Made by a program: the position numbers and the translations under genes
Source of the DNA: Halichondria panicea
Taxonomy: Eukaryota > Porifera > Demospongiae > Suberitida > Halichondriidae
Direction of reading: 5' to 3'
Assembly: GCF_963675165.1 (NCBI RefSeq)
Contig: NC_087381.1
Location: forward strand, 5,271,378-5,335,377
Length of the DNA stretch: 64,000 bases
The notes under the pieces: model-generated
The model's input: the letters and a program-made list of their open reading frames with translations, nothing else
What the model was told of the DNA's origin: nothing
The model's database searches: none
Part shown: in pieces, positions 12,040-23,916 of the stretch
Layout: every line of letters starts with the position of its first letter
How positions within the stretch are numbered: the first letter of the stretch is position 1

Positions 12040-12211
12040 AATTATATATATATACTACCATGCATGCAAGTACATGTATAATTATACCGATCACAATTTA
12101 CTATAGATCTAGTAAACTGCATGCAGGCATGCTTTTAAGGATCTCTATAAAATTAATTTTATGACCTTAGTTAAGATCAGGTGAGTTGGCTACGTGTACT
12201 GCATGATGTAG

Positions 12212-12257
12212 CCTCGATTCCAGGCCGATGTTTAATGCGGCCTGGAATCGAGGCTAC
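12212..12257. mobile_element. TAGCCTCG foldback element, minimal form
   Basis: A perfect inverted repeat: TAGCCTCGATTCCAGGCC, a 12-base loop, then the exact complement. The 12258-12740 stretch is AT-rich with short GCATGC runs and shows no gene. Confidence 0.75.
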
Positions 12258-12743
12258 ATCCGATGAGCATTACATTATAGTCTTGCATGCAAGATTCTAA
12301 ATCTCTGAGAGCACATGCAGTCGTGGCTGTTGATCAGTGTAATAGTTTTATCTTCAGTCTCTTTGTGAAATGGCATCCACTGATTATAGGTGAGCTCTAA
12401 GTATAATTTACCAAACATGCATGCATGCATGCCATAGTAGGTGTATATAGCTAAATAAATTGTGTTTGATGCATTAAACTTTATATCTATAGTCTATAAT
12501 AATTATATATGCATTATACTGAATTATGGGTTACCCTGTGTGCGCACAGGAATAGAGTTGCTCGCTTGGTGTAACGATAAATCCGACAAAAAAATATAGA
12601 CATATCTATAGAGCTATATATATATACATGCATACAATGCAGAACCCGGTCAAGATTCTATAACTAATTATGTTCTATGTAGTAACCTCGACCCTCAATT
12701 AGACTAGCTAGGCCGACAGAAAAATGCTTGGTCAATTACATGT

Positions 12744-12951
12744 ATACCGTATAACGGGTAATTTTCAGGGGACAAAATATTTGTGATTCAGCAATATTGA
12801 GACATTTTGTGGGTAATATTTTCGTGGTTGCTGCTTGCACTACAGGTAAAGGTAGGCAAGGTCGCTTCATTCGTGGGTAAAATATTCGTGGTCAGACCTT
12901 CAACCACGAAAACCACGAATATTTTGCCCCACGGAAATTACCCGCTATATA
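12744..12951. mobile_element. Small inverted-repeat element, GGGTAATTTTC ends
   Basis: Left end ACCGTATAACGGGTAATTTTC, right end GGAAATTACCCGCTATAT. The inner parts repeat AATATTCGTGG in both orientations. It is related to elements at 36690-36898 and 61675-61858. No coding capacity. Confidence 0.6.
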
Positions 12952-13186
12952 AGGCACTTTCTAACTTACTGAGCCAGGAATTTGTTGGCTGATAATAACC
13001 GTATATATACGCCTATACAACCAATCGTGAATATGAATTATGGGCTGTTAGAGGTGAGCTGGATTATAGGTTCATGTGACCCATACCGTCCCTCATGAAA
13101 ATACGTATTATATATGACTCTATATAATACGCCCATGTATGCACCCAGAAATCAGTGAAGAGTTTGAGCCTACTCAATAGCTAAAT

Positions 13187-13500
13187 TATGCCTCGAGGCG
13201 TAGCTGCACGAGGGATACTGTAAAACTGACTGTGCATGCATGTATGTGCATGCATGCATGTGTGTGTCTGTCAATTCCAGCTGTATAGTTATAATTGCTC
13301 AACGGTTGCAAATATGACAAAATCTATAACAGCTTCTACATAGTATTATAGGCTTCTGGCCATGTTTTCTTGGATTTTGATTCATGGATTTGTAAACTAA
13401 ACTCCTTTCTTGAGTTTTGGCTAGTTTGACTCACATCGAATGCTGTTGCAGTCGCATTATTTGTTCGCACAAACTTTCTATCCAACTTATGAGTTTGTAC
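13187..13500. repeat. Dispersed repeat, CCTCGAGGCGTAGC family
   Basis: Begins with the inverted motif CCTCGAGGCGTAGCTGCACGAGG. It continues with a TG-rich stretch and the block TATAGGCTTCTGGCCATGTTTTC. Copies lie at 24692-25010 and, more diverged, at 21091-21560 and 22518-23280, with an inverted one at 55080-55390. No conserved reading frame links the copies. Confidence 0.6.
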
Positions 13501-13503
13501 TAA

Positions 13504-13874
13504 GGCCACTGTTATTTGCATACTTGTTTCAGATCAATCTCCCCTCCCCGGTTTTTCTCACCTCCTCAATTAAGTCATTATTGCTGATGTCAGCCATTAT
13601 TTGAGGTCAAAGTCCTTTTTTGGCCGACATTGCATTATTTTACCATGTGCCATGTTGCAAGTTGCATTGTGCACCAAAAATCCAGTGCGTAAAAAAATTT
13701 AACTATTTTTATATAATTATTGTTCAGACTCCATCCTCTTGTGTATTTTCGTCAGTTAAAAAAACAGGATATGACGTCATCAAATAATGGGATAATGGGT
13801 AATGAAAGCCTCCCTCCCTCATCGGGGTCGAGCTAGTATTCTCATCTGAAACAAGTATGCAACTAACAGTGGCC
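13504..13874. mobile_element. Tourist-like MITE with TAA target duplication
   Basis: The ends GGCCACTGTTATTTGCATAC and its near complement (GCAACTAACAGTGGCC at the right) are bordered by TAA at 13501-13503 and 13875-13877. The 3-bp TWA duplication and GGCC start are typical of PIF/Harbinger-derived elements; that class is inferred. A second, one-ended copy is at 20470-20706. Confidence 0.75.
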
Positions 13875-14310
13875 TAAACTGTAAAGTGCTAGCTGTTTGT
13901 TAGCTATAGTATACAAGAGTCAGAAAAGAGCTGCAAGCCTGCAATTAAAGATGCATGCATGTATACATACACTGCCATGCATGCAGCAGCCCTTGTGAAC
14001 TTGGACTCATTGCAGATCAACCATCTTCTTTATTGCCGAGCGGGAAGTGAGGCGAATAATCGTGCTACCTGATTCTGGCCCACGTGGATATATATATAAA
14101 TATGTCTGTAACGGATGTGGGTTGGGCTCCCCCGGGGGCGCTATAAGGCAATAAAGAAACAAACGATGCACTTGCCTAGATGCATAGGCGTGGCCACCTC
14201 GTACTGCAACTCTGCAAGCCAGTGCAACTTTCTCTTGCTCAGATCACATGCATATAGGCTAGCTGTCTCTATATATAGCTGTCTGCATGTGCATCAAACA
14301 CAAGGAAGGG

Positions 14311-15397
14311 ACTATAGCCTCGATCCCAGGCCGAGTTTTCGCTTTTATAACGGTTAAGCGAACCTGGTACTAGTTGTCTGCGCATGCGTCAAATATTCTT
14401 TGTATTTGTGGTCGGCAAAATATTTAATAAGTAAATAATCGAAATTTGTACACAGAACAGAAACTGCACAGAGTGAGTACACAAAAGATGCACATACGGA
14501 GCTGCTTCACAAGGGCCTGGGGAGTTACCAGTTGTGCTGCAGCACGATTACAGTGACCTATGCAGGGCAACTTCAGGATGATTGAATGCCTTCAAATTAA
14601 GTTTCAAAAAGATTTAGCAGGCTGCTGGACTTCTCTGATTCTATAGGCCCCAACTCGTAACTCAGTTAAATTTTTCTTGAGAAAACGTAGATTCTCTTGA
14701 TGCCTCTAAGCTACCCAACAACGCTCGGACGAGCAGGTCATACTCCAGTCCTGTGAGTATAGGATAATATTATCCAAAGACGGTTAAACCCTTACCTCAA
14801 ACTGATAGCCAAGAGGAGCACTGTTGCCTGGGATAGTTGGATATTAGCCATTGCTCCTGTACAGAGAAGTAGACATTCTAAATACGTGTAGATTAAATTT
14901 CTCGTAGTTATAGTGTCATTGTCGACGAGCTGATGATGGCAGCAAGCACCAAGTTCTCTAGCTCACACTCTTCACTTATCCACCATATTAATGATGAAAC
15001 TATAGTAGTCTACCTATATAGATCTTGCCAAACATGAACAAGACTTGATAGCATATAGGGCCCACACAAAAATATCTAACCTTAACAAGCTTGACAAAGC
15101 TTTATACCTCTTCCCTTGTTATTCAGTCTTCAGAATAATGTTTTCTAAGCTTCAGAGAAGAGAGAAGCTTCAGCTAAGAGCCATTCCAAACTAGTTTCCA
15201 AACTTCCAATAGTGATAAAATGGGAACTGACTTCTAGTACACGATAGTACACGAATATAAATGTCACGAAAGTGAACGAGAATATCCATTTGTCAGAATC
15301 TGACGAACGACTGACGCATGCGCAGACAACTAGTACCAGGCCTAGTTGTTCGCCTAACCATTATAAAAGCGAAAACTCGGCCTGGGATCGAGGCTAG
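14311..15397. mobile_element. TAGCCTCG-family element, long copy with ~85-bp inverted ends
   Basis: The left end TAGCCTCGATCCCAGGCCGA runs through AAGCGAACCTGGTACTAGTT and GCGCATGCGTC, and the right end mirrors it. Flanks GGAAGGGAC (left, with two extra bases) and GGGAGGGAC (right) match at 8 of 9 positions. The inside (14400-15300) has no long reading frame and no recognised transposase. Confidence 0.75.
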
Positions 15398-16340
15398 GGA
15401 GGGACAGAAGAGCAAGAGCTAGGCGACAGCAGGCAGATCAGCATGCAGAGGTCAGCTCATATTATATTAGAGGTATCACAAAGTAGATCTATACTGAAAC
15501 AGTGTCATGACGTTTTTATTTTAGCTACTGCAGAGAGAAAGTAAAAGTACAATGACAGTTTATAATAATTATATTTTATAAGCTCACAACAACGTGGATC
15601 TGATACTAGACCTAACACTATACACATCACAGTTCCAACAGGACAAGTCGACTGCATGTCTGATCCGACAGTTATTTTCTCTACTTTTCATTTAGCTATT
15701 ATTATCAAACATAAAACAAAATCAGAGCTTCCCGCGAGGCGCCTGCGCAGGGGCGGATCCAGGGGGTGGTTTTGAGGGGCTAAATTCCCCCCTTTTGAAA
15801 AAACTACCTATATATGTATTGCTAGTCTGAGGTTACAAAATTTTCCACCATGCAACCTTGTACTTATGGCATGCATCTGTAGACTCACTGACTTAAGAGA
15901 TGCTATAGACAACAGCCAGGTCTAACTACTAAGAGTTGCAGCCCTATCTAGCATTCGTTCTGCTGCAGAAAATCATGCAGCACCAATCAGATTGCAGACT
16001 GCTTACATAATGCATTTAGCACCAATCAGATTGTATAGCCCTTACGTAATGCATTTATTGGCTTCCCAGCTCCTCCCTTCTATGCAGCAAGCTGAGCTCT
16101 GTGGTTAGAGGCCCGGCTAATATTAATGATATTCATAGTTAGTACGGGATGCAGTAGAACGAATGGTAGAACTGTCCCCCTATTTTTGGGAACATGATAG
16201 GTGTCACGCCCACATGATATTTGTGTTGACTCAGCAGGTATTTTTATGCACTGTCAGCGCTATTTTACTGTGCTTTCTTGTGGAGTCTCTCCAAGAGGCA
16301 TTTTCTACTAGTCTATCAATCTTAGTATCTACTATAAGTG
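15398..16340. other. Gene-free stretch with small repeats
   Basis: No supported gene. One end of the GGGGCGGATCC repeat (also at 25491) lies at 15745-15800. A CACCAATCAGATTG block is repeated at about 15985 and 16020. Confidence 0.4.
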
Positions 16341-16343
16341 TTA

Positions 16344-16591
16344 GGCCACTCCAAGTGACACTCTGGTTTCTGGTCCTGAAGTTTTTCTAATTGCATGCGG
16401 GCGGGCGGCTTTTCTCATTATGTCAATATCAATTTCACCTCATTATTTTGCAAATAAATATCATTATCACACTATTTTGTACCACGTGGACCATTCTGCG
16501 CATGCGTAGTGAGATAGAAATCCAATAATGAGATAGAATAAAATCTGATGCGGGCGGTGGACCAGAAACCAGAGTATCACTTGGAGTGGCC
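16344..16591. mobile_element. 248-bp Tourist-like MITE with TTA target duplication
   Basis: Left end GGCCACTCCAAGTGACACTC, right end the near-perfect complement (TATCACTTGGAGTGGCC). TTA occurs at 16341-16343 and 16592-16594. The GGCCACT start and TWA duplication match the element at 13504-13874, so both are probably mobilised by the same kind of PIF/Harbinger transposase. Confidence 0.75.
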
Positions 16592-16623
16592 TTACATTAA
16601 CACAGGAGCCATAGAAAGCGCTA

Positions 16624-17198
16624 GACTCGCCAGCCAGCCCTTCCTCGGGGTAAGGGACTGGTGGATTGCCTATCTGAGAGTTGTGCCGTTACCTGAATCT
16701 GGTAATGACCAATCAGAGTGCAGTATCAATGTCATGTGACATTCTTACGCCCACAGTATCGCTTAGTTAGTTTCTTTGTGGTACAATGCATGATGGATTG
16801 GCAAGACTGTGCTAGTGCAAGATTAAGCGACCAAGCAGAGCTTATCAATCAAGCTGCAATTGAGACAAATCCTCCAGTGACTTTAGTATGTAGATGATTT
16901 GCACCACTTGTCTTACATTGGAGAAAATCTTTCCAGTCTGAAAGTATGTGGGGATGGAAAGGGCTTGACAGTAGCCTTCTACCAACCAGTTCTCATGGTT
17001 TCTTGGTTTCTCTGCCACAAACTAAGCAAGGGGAGCTTATTTGTAATTGTGTAGCCATTTGCAACCCACGCATATCAGATATTACAAACCACATGGTGAT
17101 GTCATACACGATGTCATGCTAAAATTCCACCAGCACAACTCTCAGATAGGCAATCCACAAGTTCCTTTATACCCCGAGGAAGGGCTGGCTGGAGAGTC
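16624..17198. mobile_element. Inverted-repeat element with ~65-bp ends
   Basis: GACTCGCCAGCCAGCCCTTC followed by TGGATTGCCTATCTGAGAG on the left recurs as its complement at 17131-17198. No transposase frame inside. 17230-17590 shows nothing recognisable. Confidence 0.65.
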
Positions 17199-17593
17199 TA
17201 AGAAAGCGCAACAAACTCTTACACTGTAAGTTTATAGCTCATTTCTTCACAACTATGACAATGGTATTCATTTTCTTATGTCACAGGATATAGCTAGGCA
17301 TTATTTATAACTACTGTGGAGTACTATGATTGTTTGTAGTCTTTTAGCTAGCTAGGAAAGCAAGTTTTGGTGTTGTGCTTCCGTATATTCTCTTCTTTCT
17401 CCGTACACTCACAATTCCTCCGTGAAACTTGATGATAAATTATGACGCGAGGCCACACCTAAATGTGGGCGTTACATCCTGTCATGCTGCAGGAATGCAA
17501 TACGGGAGTAACTCATTAGCAAAAAGGTCAACTTATGTCGTACCTCCTCTGCTTGCGCTATGTTTGCAACTGCATGCTAGATCCAGAGGAGGT

Positions 17594-18142
17594 CTAGCCT
17601 CGAGACCAGGCCAATTAAAATACGGCCTGGTCTCTATTGCATGCGTGATAGTGCACATGCGCTAACTGAGTCTCCCAGAATATGGGTAACTTGTATACTT
17701 TATAGTAAACCTTTGTAAAATTATACCGTAAACTGGTTTGTTTACTAGTTTCTTTCCGTATTAATTTTAACAAATACTTGTCTCCTGTGAAGTTGTGGCT
17801 TATGCTCTCTATTGCGTTGTCGAGAAGGCTTGCTAGCTAGCTGTGGCCCTCTATGGTGTTGTCGAGAAGGCTTGCATCTAGTCTGAAGCCAGCAGAAGCT
17901 CTCATTTGTACAGAAACCAAGTTCAAACTGAACATCACACGACCATCCAACCATTATAGAGGTAGATGAGAGCCTCTTCTGCCTTCTCGACAATACCATA
18001 GAGGGCCACAGCTAGCTATAGCTAGGCTACAAAGCTTCATATACATAGTAGATAGTACATGGGCGTGTATGGACCACGCCTATGATTAATTACACATGCA
18101 ATATATACCAGGCCGTATTTTAATCGGCCTGGATTCGAGGCT
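17594..18142. mobile_element. TAGCCTCG foldback element with perfect 9-bp target duplication
   Basis: Left end TAGCCTCGAGACCAGGCC with a nested small foldback around AATTAAAATACGG. The right end is its complement. GAGGAGGTC flanks both sides exactly. No coding capacity. Confidence 0.85.
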
Positions 18143-18149
18143 AGAGGAG

Positions 18150-18407
18150 GTCCGACAACCGTGCGCCTAGAATTAATATTTGCTGAATCAGCATTTAATA
18201 AAACTTGCCTTTACAGGAGAGTTAGAGCTCCTATTACTAAAACTAGGCCTAACAATACAAGACAGAGGGCTAAGTCTAACAAGAGTGCAACACCTACCTC
18301 TAAAGGCAAGTTTTATGAAAATGCTGATTCAGCAAACAGACTCTGTGCGCCTAACATTAATGTTTGCCAAACATTACTACTGAATGTTAGGCACACGGTT
18401 GTCGGAC
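18150..18407. mobile_element. 258-bp inverted-repeat element, GTCCGACAACCG ends
   Basis: GTCCGACAACCGTGCGCCTA at the left and its complement (with minor changes) at the right. An inner inverted pair uses TGCTGAATCAGCATTT. Open frames across it are by-products of low stop density. Confidence 0.65.
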
Positions 18408-18425
18408 TTTCTCTGTGCTAGATCT

Positions 18426-18895
18426 AGAGGAGGTTGGTCACGATTGTTAATTAATCTTCTATTTGTAACCTCCAATTCCTACAGTAAATGCACAGAAGCC
18501 ATTGAAGGAACCCCAACCCGCTGAGTCAGCACTTTTATCTTATTTTGGCATTCGAGCGTTTATCTGTTTTGTATTACGTCTCCTGTTAGCCTATGAGTCA
18601 TAGTAGTTTAAAACAATCGTTGCTACACCTGCTATATTAATACAGGAGTCAAAGAAACAAGGAAAGTGCAGCAACAACTGGAACTTTGTGACTAATCTTA
18701 GTTTCTGGCTTATTACTTCGAGTATTCACGTTCTAGTATCACTGAGTATCCTACTAGTATAAAAGGCTATGATCGTTTCAGCCTTTTGGCTTAGCTAGGA
18801 TAGCTACTTTCTCTAGCTCTCAAGTTTCCATGGAATTGGAGGTTACAAAGAAAATTAGAAGATTAATTAACAATTAATCGTGACCAACCTCCTCT
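18426..18895. mobile_element. ~470-bp inverted-repeat element, GAGGAGGTTGG ends
   Basis: GAGGAGGTTGGTCACGATTG at the left continues through TTAATTAATCTTCT and AACCTCCAATTCC for about 60 bp, all mirrored at the right end. No transposase inside. Confidence 0.7.
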
Positions 18896-18897
18896 GT

Positions 18898-19846
18898 AGA
18901 CTGGAAACCACGCCCCTTTCTTTAGGGAAAGAGACTGTCCAGGTGACTATAAACGACTCGTCTTCATTGCGTACTGAATTTTGCGGAAGTGGTTCAGGGA
19001 AAAGGGTGTGGTCACCAGTGTTGCGGTTTAGTATACTTTGGCTAGATCTACTGTACTCTAGCAAGCTAGCTAGCTCAGCCACCTACCAAACTTAATTTCA
19101 ATCACAAGTCAACTGCTGCAAAACTATGTCCAAGTCTGGAGCTAGCTGTCACCTGGATGTACCTAGTTCTTGTCCTGTCTGTGGCAATGATACCGCTGTA
19201 ATAGAAACTCAAATGTTGCTTGCAATAGGGCAAAGCAAAGGGACTTTCCATAAACCATTCGGCAGAGAGACAAATATATCTCTGCATCTCTGCTACTTCT
19301 GTCTGTTATTTTTGCAGTGGCCTTGTAGCCAGCCAAGTTGTAGCAACTTTAGAATTGCTTCTGGAGAAGTACTGATAGACAACTTATATCTAGCCTTGAG
19401 ACCAGCCGTTCGTTATCTGAAAGAACGCCTGGTCAAGTTCTAATGTAGCACTCGTTCTATGGTCCAGGAATTTCTTGGACCGGTAATTGCCCGCACAAGG
19501 TCCGCACAAGGTGTATTACCCATGAATATCATTATGATGCTATAAAACGCTGACTCAGCTAGACAAGTTGCACATTAGAACTTGACCAGGCGTTCTTTCA
19601 GATAACGAACGGCTGGTCTCGAGGCTAACTTATATCCAAACAGCTAGCTAAGTAGACTTACTGCAACTGTACAGCTAAAAATATCAATTATAAATAAAAT
19701 TTATGCTTAGTGTGCAACATTGAGGTTTAGATATCTCCCACGCATTCATGCACACACTACATTCCAAGCATTCCGTTGGGACGAGTCGTTGATAGTCACC
19801 TGGCCAGTCTCTTTCCCTAAAGAAAGGGGCGTGGTTTCCAGTCTAC
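18898..19846. mobile_element. ~950-bp inverted-repeat element carrying a nested TAGCCTCG element
   Basis: The left 70 bp (GACTGGAAACCACGCCCCTT through GGTGACTATAAACGACTCGT) is mirrored at 19775-19846. The element at 19390-19627 sits inside it with its own 9-bp duplication, so the order of insertion is clear. A frame at 19126-19443 contains CPVCGN and resembles nothing I recognise; it ends inside the nested element. Confidence 0.7.
19390..19627. mobile_element. TAGCCTTG/TAGCCTCG foldback element, perfect 9-bp target duplication
   Basis: About 55 bp at each end are mirror images (TAGCCTTGAGACCAGCCGTT and complement). ACTTATATC directly precedes and follows the element. Confidence 0.85.
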
Positions 19847-19872
19847 CTCCTCTGTAGCTAGATCTAGTCTAC

Positions 19873-19932
19873 TGCTAGCCTCGTTCCCAGGCCGATCCGT
19901 CTCCAATTGAACGCTAGGTCGGAACGAGGCTA
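19873..19932. mobile_element. TAGCCTCG element, short copy with perfect 9-bp target duplication
   Basis: TAGCCTCGTTCCCAGGCC at the left, GGAACGAGGCTA at the right, flanked on both sides by GTCTACTGC. The interior CCGATCCGTCTCCAATTGAA is shared with copies at 46143 and 63329. 19933-20278 shows no gene. Confidence 0.8.
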
Positions 19933-20278
19933 GTCTACTGCATGCAACATGGAGCACAGATCTCAGACTTTTTCAGCCTAGCCAGTTGCAAGCAAGCTTA
20001 GCAGCCTCACCCCATCTCACTCTCAGTGCAGTAGGCATTGTGATTCTTTCATTAATTTTATAAAGTACGTATATACAATCCTTTTGTTCATGATTAAAAC
20101 GAGTTTTTGTAATAAGCTTTTTCGATTCAGTATTCACTCATTAATATGAAAGTTCAAAGGTCTAATTGTGAGCAAAGTGTAAAAAGCTACAAAATTTCTG
20201 AGGCACTTTTATCACTTCGCCCCTTTCTACTAGCCCCCCCCTTTCATTTTTCCTGTATATGTATACGTATGCCCAGTA

Positions 20279-20470
20279 TATAGACTCTCGATATACCGGC
20301 CATTTGGTTTGGCACGGATTGCTATAGCTAGATGTTTACTGCACAAAACTCACCTTGAAGTACGGCCACTCTGCTATTCCGTATACTGCACGGCCAGTGC
20401 ATGCTGGCTTCCCCAAACTATAGGTTTTTAACACGTTTAATTCGGCCGGATATGACGTTTTGGGTGTGGT
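20279..20470 (-). mobile_element. Pogo-like MITE, partial
   Basis: Begins TAGACTCTCGATATACCGGC and continues like the right half of 25585-26020 read in reverse, up to CCGGCCGGATATGACGTTTT-type sequence. It then joins the one-ended Tourist-like copy at 20470-20706 (ends AACTAACAGTGACC then TTA). Confidence 0.65.
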
Positions 20471-20706
20471 TTAGCAGATAAATGATGACGTCATTTCCTG
20501 TTTTTTTAACTGACAAAAATACACAAAAGGACAGAGTCTGAACAAAATTGTTTGATTTTTTTTACACACTGGCTCTGCAATGTCGGCAAAAAAAAGAACT
20601 TTGACCTCAAAAATGGCTGACATCAGCAATAATGACTTAATTGAGGAGGTGAGCAAAACCCGAGGAGGGAGGTTGAGCTGAAACAAGTATGCAACTAACA
20701 GTGACC

Positions 20707-20960
20707 TTAGCTAGTATACCTGCAAATTTACTTAGTATATTCCGTTTTGTCAAGTAATTGTATTTTAGTCAAGCGGTTTGCGCACGCGCACTATAGTATC
20801 TAAATGAGTTAGACACAGTTTTGTCGGTGTCCATGTGATTTAGAAGCCCTCAGCCACTTGTAGTACCCTCGCTACGTTCGAGATACTAAATCAGTGCCTT
20901 TGGGCTTCTAAATCCCATGGACATGCACCTCCAAAACAGTGTCTAACTATTATTTATGTG
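20707..20960. repeat. Repeat shared with 44215-44365, with an extended foldback
   Basis: AGTATACCTGCAAATTTACT through GCGCACTAGTATCTAAATGAG is common to both places. Here GTTAGACACAG begins a long foldback whose arms run to ATTTAGAAGCCC. At 44326-44353 the same site is only a 28-base hairpin. Confidence 0.65.
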
Positions 20961-21090
20961 TATACATTCCCTCCACGTTGAAGGAGCTCCAGCATACACT
21001 GGAACATCATAGCTTAATTAATGGAAACAAAAGTCTATCTGAAGCATGGCTTGATGAATCATCTTCAAGGATAGAAGCTATATATAATTA

Positions 21091-21129
21091 TGCCTCGGTG
21101 CATGCGCATGCGCACGCGAGGTATATACG

Positions 21130-21179
<50 letters not shown>

Positions 21180-23290
21180 TATCTGTCTGTCTGTCTGTCA
21201 GTGTGTCTAGTGTATAGACAGACTGCTACAGCTGCTCAAGGATCACAATGAAGTTCAAGTAAGAGTTTCTATAGGCTTCTATAGTCATGTTTTCTTGGAT
21301 TTCAATTCATGTATTTGCAAAATAATGCTTGGTTCTCGAGTTATGCCTAGTTTTGCTAATTCCATTGCAGCCTTTTCAGAAGAGTGGGTAGCAAATCTTT
21401 TCCATGGAGTGTTGCTTCTCTACTTAGTAGTTAGCTCTGCGTTAGAACACTCGCTATTAATTGGTAGTTGCATGAGTGAGAAGACTATAGAGAGCTGCAA
21501 GGCGCTGCTGTTGCAGCCATTAATTTGGACTTTTGGCATCGATCGTTTTTAACAACAATCATGCTCGAGGAGGCGACCTAGTGTTAAATTGGAGACAAAA
21601 CCACTTCTGAGTTTCTCGGCATGCAGCAAAATTAATATTCTAATAATTTATGTGTATAAAAGCTATTGCTAATGCACCTATCAATGATATGCCCCCCCCC
21701 CACCTGGGGCGATATATGGGGGAAACGTGGGGAAGTGACAACCCATCAGTGACCTTTCCCCCATGCATGTATCAGCTGTGTACTTTCCCCCATGTTACCC
21801 CCATCCCCCATGCATGTTGAGTAGGCCAAAAAATTTACTAACAATTTGTTGACCATTTCCCCCATGTACTTCCCATGTAGATCTTATCTACTAGTGTCTA
21901 ATTATAATTTTAGCTCCTCTTAATTCTATATAAAGACAGTGTGCATGGGTTCATTCAACAATTTGCAAAACAACATACATGCATGGTGAGAGGCATTAGC
22001 ACAGCGCATGCAGCTTGCATCTTATGAATGTTTTTTAGGGACAAGAACTGAAGGATAGATTAGTTGTCGGTGGGGGGGGGGGGCAAAATAATCCATGACG
22101 TGCAGGCGGCCTCCCTCCATGCACTAAGTCTATATACACCTCTCTTAAAAGTACACAGTGACTGATTAGGCTTCAATTAAGCTGCCCAATTACCTGTCAG
22201 ACATATAATTTTATCAACTCACAAAGTTATATCCTCAGCAACATAATTGTTGCTAAATAAAGGCTTGTTCCCTGTCCTGTCTTCTTTTCTTAACATTCAA
22301 CCAATAGTTCATTGCTTCCTTAAAGTTCCACTTTTTTATTTATCTCATGCACAAAGTGATAATTCTCAAAAACACGTCACAACGTCGGAACACCCATGCA
22401 CACAGGCCAATTTAATGAAAATGATATTCGGTGTATATAACGGTTTTCACGAAATGTATAAGTGACAATGACTATCAATCATGCATATAATATTATATGT
22501 AAGTGGACCGTGTTTGTTATGCCTCGGTGCGCATGCAAGCGAGGTATACGGTATAGTGTGCATGTGTGTGTGTGTGTGTCTGTCTGTCTGTCTGTGTTAC
22601 AGCTGCTCAAGGATCAATGAACTATATTAGTAAGAGTTTCTATATAGGCTTCTATAGTCATGGATTTTAATTCGTGGATTTGCAAAAATAATACTTCGTT
22701 CTCGCCTACTTTTGCTTACTTGGAATGCCTTTGCAGCCTTTTCAGAAGAGTGCGTAGCAAAACTTGTCTATGTAGTGTTACTACTCTATACTTAGTAGTT
22801 ATAGCTCTACACTAGAACGCTAGCTATTGGTATAACCGCAAGAGTGAGAAGAGAGCTGTAAGGCTCTGCTGATGCAGCCATTCATTTTATAGACTTTTGG
22901 CATCCATCATTTTTAACAACAATCATGGTCGATCATTACCCACTCGTAATTGAGTTTCTTTGTGCATCTAAATGTTTTTCATAAACGACAAGAGAAGTGG
23001 ATAACACTAGGAATATTTTTGGCCACTCATTCATTAGTGGAAGTTAGTGGGTAAGGATCTATGCATCTTCAAGTTTAAGTTATATACAATAGGTAATGAT
23101 CATCAACATAACTAGTTAGGTGTGTGTACAGTTGGTGTGCAAGTTAACTTAATGACCCTGTACCTCATGGTAATGCTCGTAGAAAATGTGCCATCATGAT
23201 AATTATAATGTGTGTAAAAGCTATAGCTTTGCTTTGACACCTCCACCGAGGCATCAGCACCCGCGGTGCTTTCATTAAACAATTAATGTA
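21091..23290. repeat. Two tandemly arranged copies of a dispersed repeat with TG tracts
   Basis: Copies start at 21091 and 22518, each beginning TATGCCTCGGTGC, then a GCGAGGTATA complement, a (GT)n/(CTGT)n tract (longest at about 21132-21178) and the block TTCTATAGTCATG. The second ends with CCTCCACCGAGGCATCAGCA near 23245. 21560-22517 holds C-rich CCCCCATG repeats and no gene. Confidence 0.55.
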
Positions 23291-23553
23291 CTTTATATAT
23301 AGCTATAATCTAGAGTGTTCATGGTGTTGTTAGTCTTATTACAGATTGACGTACGGCTCTCTCTCTCTCCAGCATTATGGTACTTCTCCCAGCCTAGTAT
23401 AATTATCATCCATTAATTATACAAACGGTATAGAAACGTCTAAAAACTTCTGAATTAATAAAAGCACCCAAGTGCAATGGTGCTTTTAATTCAGACGTTT
23501 AAAGTCCTTGGCATGCTAATGATAATGATGCATGCAATATATGTTTTGTTAAG

Positions 23554-23916
23554 ATGCCGTTGAATGATATTTTTTATTGCTGTGTAACCATTAATTTTTA
23601 CTTGCTGCTTATATATTCCAGAGAGTGCTCGTGTAGATCGGCATGCATTATCAAAAGGTAAATCATGCATGTAATGTGACTACAGTCTATAATTATATAC
23701 TCTCTATACTTTGGGGACATTTAATTTCAGTCTTCAGCAAGACATCAAAAACTTAGAAACTGACTGTAAAAAGTAAGTTGCATGCATGGATGGTGCATTC
23801 CCTTAACATGCTTATAATTATACCTTATACTGATTTTTCACGTAATATACAAGACTCAGAGAAGACAAATTGTCGTTGCAACAGGAAGTTCAAAAGTATA
23901 AGGAGATAAGTGATGG
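23554..23916 (+). CDS. Coiled-coil exons of an unassigned gene
   Basis: Three short exons with good borders and a constant phase 2: about 23554 or 23622 to 23657, 23731-23772 and 23854-23916. Joined, they read LQQDIKNLETDCKK then LREDKLSLQQEVQKYKEISD, a strong heptad-like coiled coil. If translation starts at the ATG at 23554, a hydrophobic stretch (FYLLLIYS) precedes it; alternatively an upstream exon splices in at 23622. The next exon is uncertain. The phase fits the exon at 28461 of the Mieap-like gene, so these may be alternative upstream exons of that gene. No homologue is recognised. Confidence 0.45.

Noticed and set aside
19126..19443. 105-codon frame with CPVCGN as a possible zinc-ribbon protein
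   Set aside because: It lies inside a transposon-like inverted repeat, crosses into a nested element, and has only one Cys pair that fits a metal site.
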